Notes under the pieces: model-generated
Seen by the model: the letters and a program-made list of their open reading frames with translations, nothing else
The model's database searches: none
What the model was told of the DNA's origin: nothing
Part shown: piece by piece, positions 14,375 through 15,351 of the stretch
Layout: every line of letters starts with the position of its first letter
Numbering within the stretch: the stretch's first letter is position 1
Program-made: the position numbers and the translations under genes
NCBI GenBank assembly: GCA_964418425.1
Contig: CAYQLT010000057.1
Location: forward strand, 1 to 15,351
Source of the DNA: CAYQLT01 sp964418425
GTDB taxonomy: Bacteria; Bacillota; Limnochordia; Limnochordales; Geochordaceae
Reading direction: 5' to 3'
DNA: 15,351 bases

Positions 14375-14974
14375 GTGGAGTTCGCCCGTCCCATCGCGCG
14401 GCTCATCGAGGAGCTGACGAAGCTTCCGGGTGTCGGGCCCAAGACGGCCCAGCGGCTGGCCTATTTCATCGTCCGGATGCCCGCCGAAGAGGCTCGCCGG
14501 CTGGCGTCGGCCATCGTGGACGCCCGGGAGAGGACGCGGTTGTGCTCGGTCTGCTTCAACTTCACCGACGACGACCCGTGCCGGTTTTGCCGGGAGGGGT
14601 CGGGCCGGGACCCGGGCGTGATCTGCGTGGTGGAGCAGCCCAAAGACGTGGTGGCCGTGGAACGCACCCGGGAGTTTCGAGGGTTGTACCACGTGCTGCA
14701 CGGCGCCATCTCCCCCATGGAGGGGGTGGGCCCGGAACAGCTCAAGGTGAAGGAGCTGCTGGCCCGCCTGGGCGGTGGCCCGGTACGGGAAGTCATCCTG
14801 GCCACCGACCCCAACGTGGAGGGGGAGGCCACCGCCATGTACCTGGCCCGCCTGCTCAAGCCCCTGGGGGTCCGGGTGACCCGCATGGCCCACGGCATGC
14901 CCGTGGGGGGCGACCTGGAATACCTCGATGAGCTGACACTGGCGCGGGCCCTGGAAGGCCGCCGTGAGGTGTGA
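14375..14974 (+). CDS. recR: recombination mediator RecR
   Basis: 199 residues, the usual RecR size. It works with RecO (and RecF) to load RecA on single-stranded DNA covered by SSB at gaps. The parts are in normal order: helix-hairpin-helix LPGVGPKTAQRLA (17-29), four-Cys zinc finger with Cys57, Cys60, Cys69 and Cys72, then the Toprim domain (about 82-176) with VICVVEQPKDVVAVE and ILATDPNVEGEATA. The C-terminus has the Walker-B-like RMAHGMPVGGDLEYLDE stretch. GTG 14375 follows the yaaK stop by 3 bases with no strong ribosome site of its own, so translation is probably coupled to yaaK. No unusual residue was seen. Confidence 0.97.
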   Translation: MEFARPIARLIEELTKLPGVGPKTAQRLAYFIVRMPAEEARRLASAIVDARERTRLCSVCFNFTDDDPCRFCREGSGRDPGVICVVEQPKDVVAVERTREFRGLYHVLHGAISPMEGVGPEQLKVKELLARLGGGPVREVILATDPNVEGEATAMYLARLLKPLGVRVTRMAHGMPVGGDLEYLDELTLARALEGRREV

Positions 14975-15043
14975 ACTTCCGGGTTCGCCGGGCAATCTGG
15001 CCCCGGGGCGCCGCATATGCTGATGGCGTCGGGGTGAGCAGGC

Positions 15044-15301
15044 GTGAGAGCAGCAGGTCTGCCCGGCGGGGGGCAGGTGCCGGAACCCCTGGTGCGCCTG
15101 GTGGAGAAGGCCCGCCGGGAGTGGCTGGTTGCCCAGGAGGAGTTCAATTTCGTCACGGACCCGCAGCTCATCGACCACGCCATTTTCTCCATGCAGGCCG
15201 CCGAGCGCCGCTACGTATATCTGCTCCGCCTGGCGGCTCGGGCGTGCGTGGGCCTTGCCCGGGATGAGGGAGGAGATCCCGCGCACCGCCTGACTCCCTG
15301 A
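15044..15301 (+). CDS. yaaL: YaaL-like small protein (DUF2508)
   Basis: 85 residues. It matches the DUF2508/YaaL family known behind recR in Bacillus: a helical protein with EKARREWLVAQEEFNFVTDP, then LIDHAIFSMQAAERRYVYLLRLA. Its function is not known. It is probably cytosolic and helical, with no membrane segment. GTG 15044 has GGGGTGAG upstream; a later GTG at codon 12 (QVPEP) is also possible. It follows recR by 69 bp on the same strand and may be part of the same transcript. In Bacillus bofA follows next; here the window ends about 50 bases later. Confidence 0.85.
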   Translation: MRAAGLPGGGQVPEPLVRLVEKARREWLVAQEEFNFVTDPQLIDHAIFSMQAAERRYVYLLRLAARACVGLARDEGGDPAHRLTP

Positions 15302-15307
15302 CATGAA

Positions 15308-15324
15308 GGGGCCTGTCAAGCCCC
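15308..15324 (+). repeat. short GC hairpin after yaaL
   Basis: GGGGC and GCCCC pair around 7 bases just after the yaaL stop. A T-run ends the window 22 bases later, too far to make this a standard terminator. Confidence 0.3.
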
Positions 15325-15351
15325 AGTCGCGATTCGTCCGGCCATCTTTTT

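Noticed and set aside
1..15351. tRNA genes, CRISPR arrays, insertion sequences or phage genes
   Set aside because: I looked for cloverleaf ends, regularly spaced repeats with spacers and transposase motifs and saw none; the window looks like ordinary chromosome.

Overview
The window looks like a chromosomal segment of a high-GC member of the Bacillota (a Symbiobacterium-, Thermaerobacter- or Limnochorda-like lineage). This is inferred from gene order: a long, Alu-bearing SRP RNA sits just upstream of dnaX - yaaK(ybaB) - recR - yaaL, the arrangement known from Bacillus and relatives. GC content is very high, so nearly every gene has long meaningless open frames on the opposite strand. The sequence is a scaffold with three 100-N gaps (7087-7186, 8712-8811, 13070-13169). 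The last one is a false gap: the 55 bases on each side are identical.

Left part (1-6220, minus strand): two tandem sets of A-type haem-copper cytochrome c oxidase genes. In transcription order they are ctaC2-ctaD2, a 0.36-0.4 kb non-coding spacer, then ctaC1-ctaD1-ctaE (ctaE runs off the left edge). Set 2 has the residues expected of a normal aa3 oxidase. Set 1 keeps all metal ligands but has lost the K-channel lysine in subunit I and the K-channel entrance glutamate in subunit II. This paired change is the most interesting observation here.

Middle (6397-8706): a minus-strand zinc-type alcohol dehydrogenase interrupted by a gap, a divergent Nudix hydrolase, and a Fur-family metal regulator with a strong sigma-A-like promoter and a 15-bp palindrome at the transcription start. 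A close copy of the palindrome lies at the start of the next operon, a Zn/Mn-type ABC importer (binding protein 8811-9788, ATPase 9788-10624, permease 10624-11457). Regulator and importer therefore probably form one metal-homeostasis unit.

Right part (11571-15351, plus strand): SRP RNA with its promoter and a 3' GC hairpin, then dnaX (continuous once the false gap is collapsed), the YbaB/EbfC nucleoid protein gene, recR and the small yaaL gene. These are housekeeping genes for protein targeting, DNA replication and recombinational repair.
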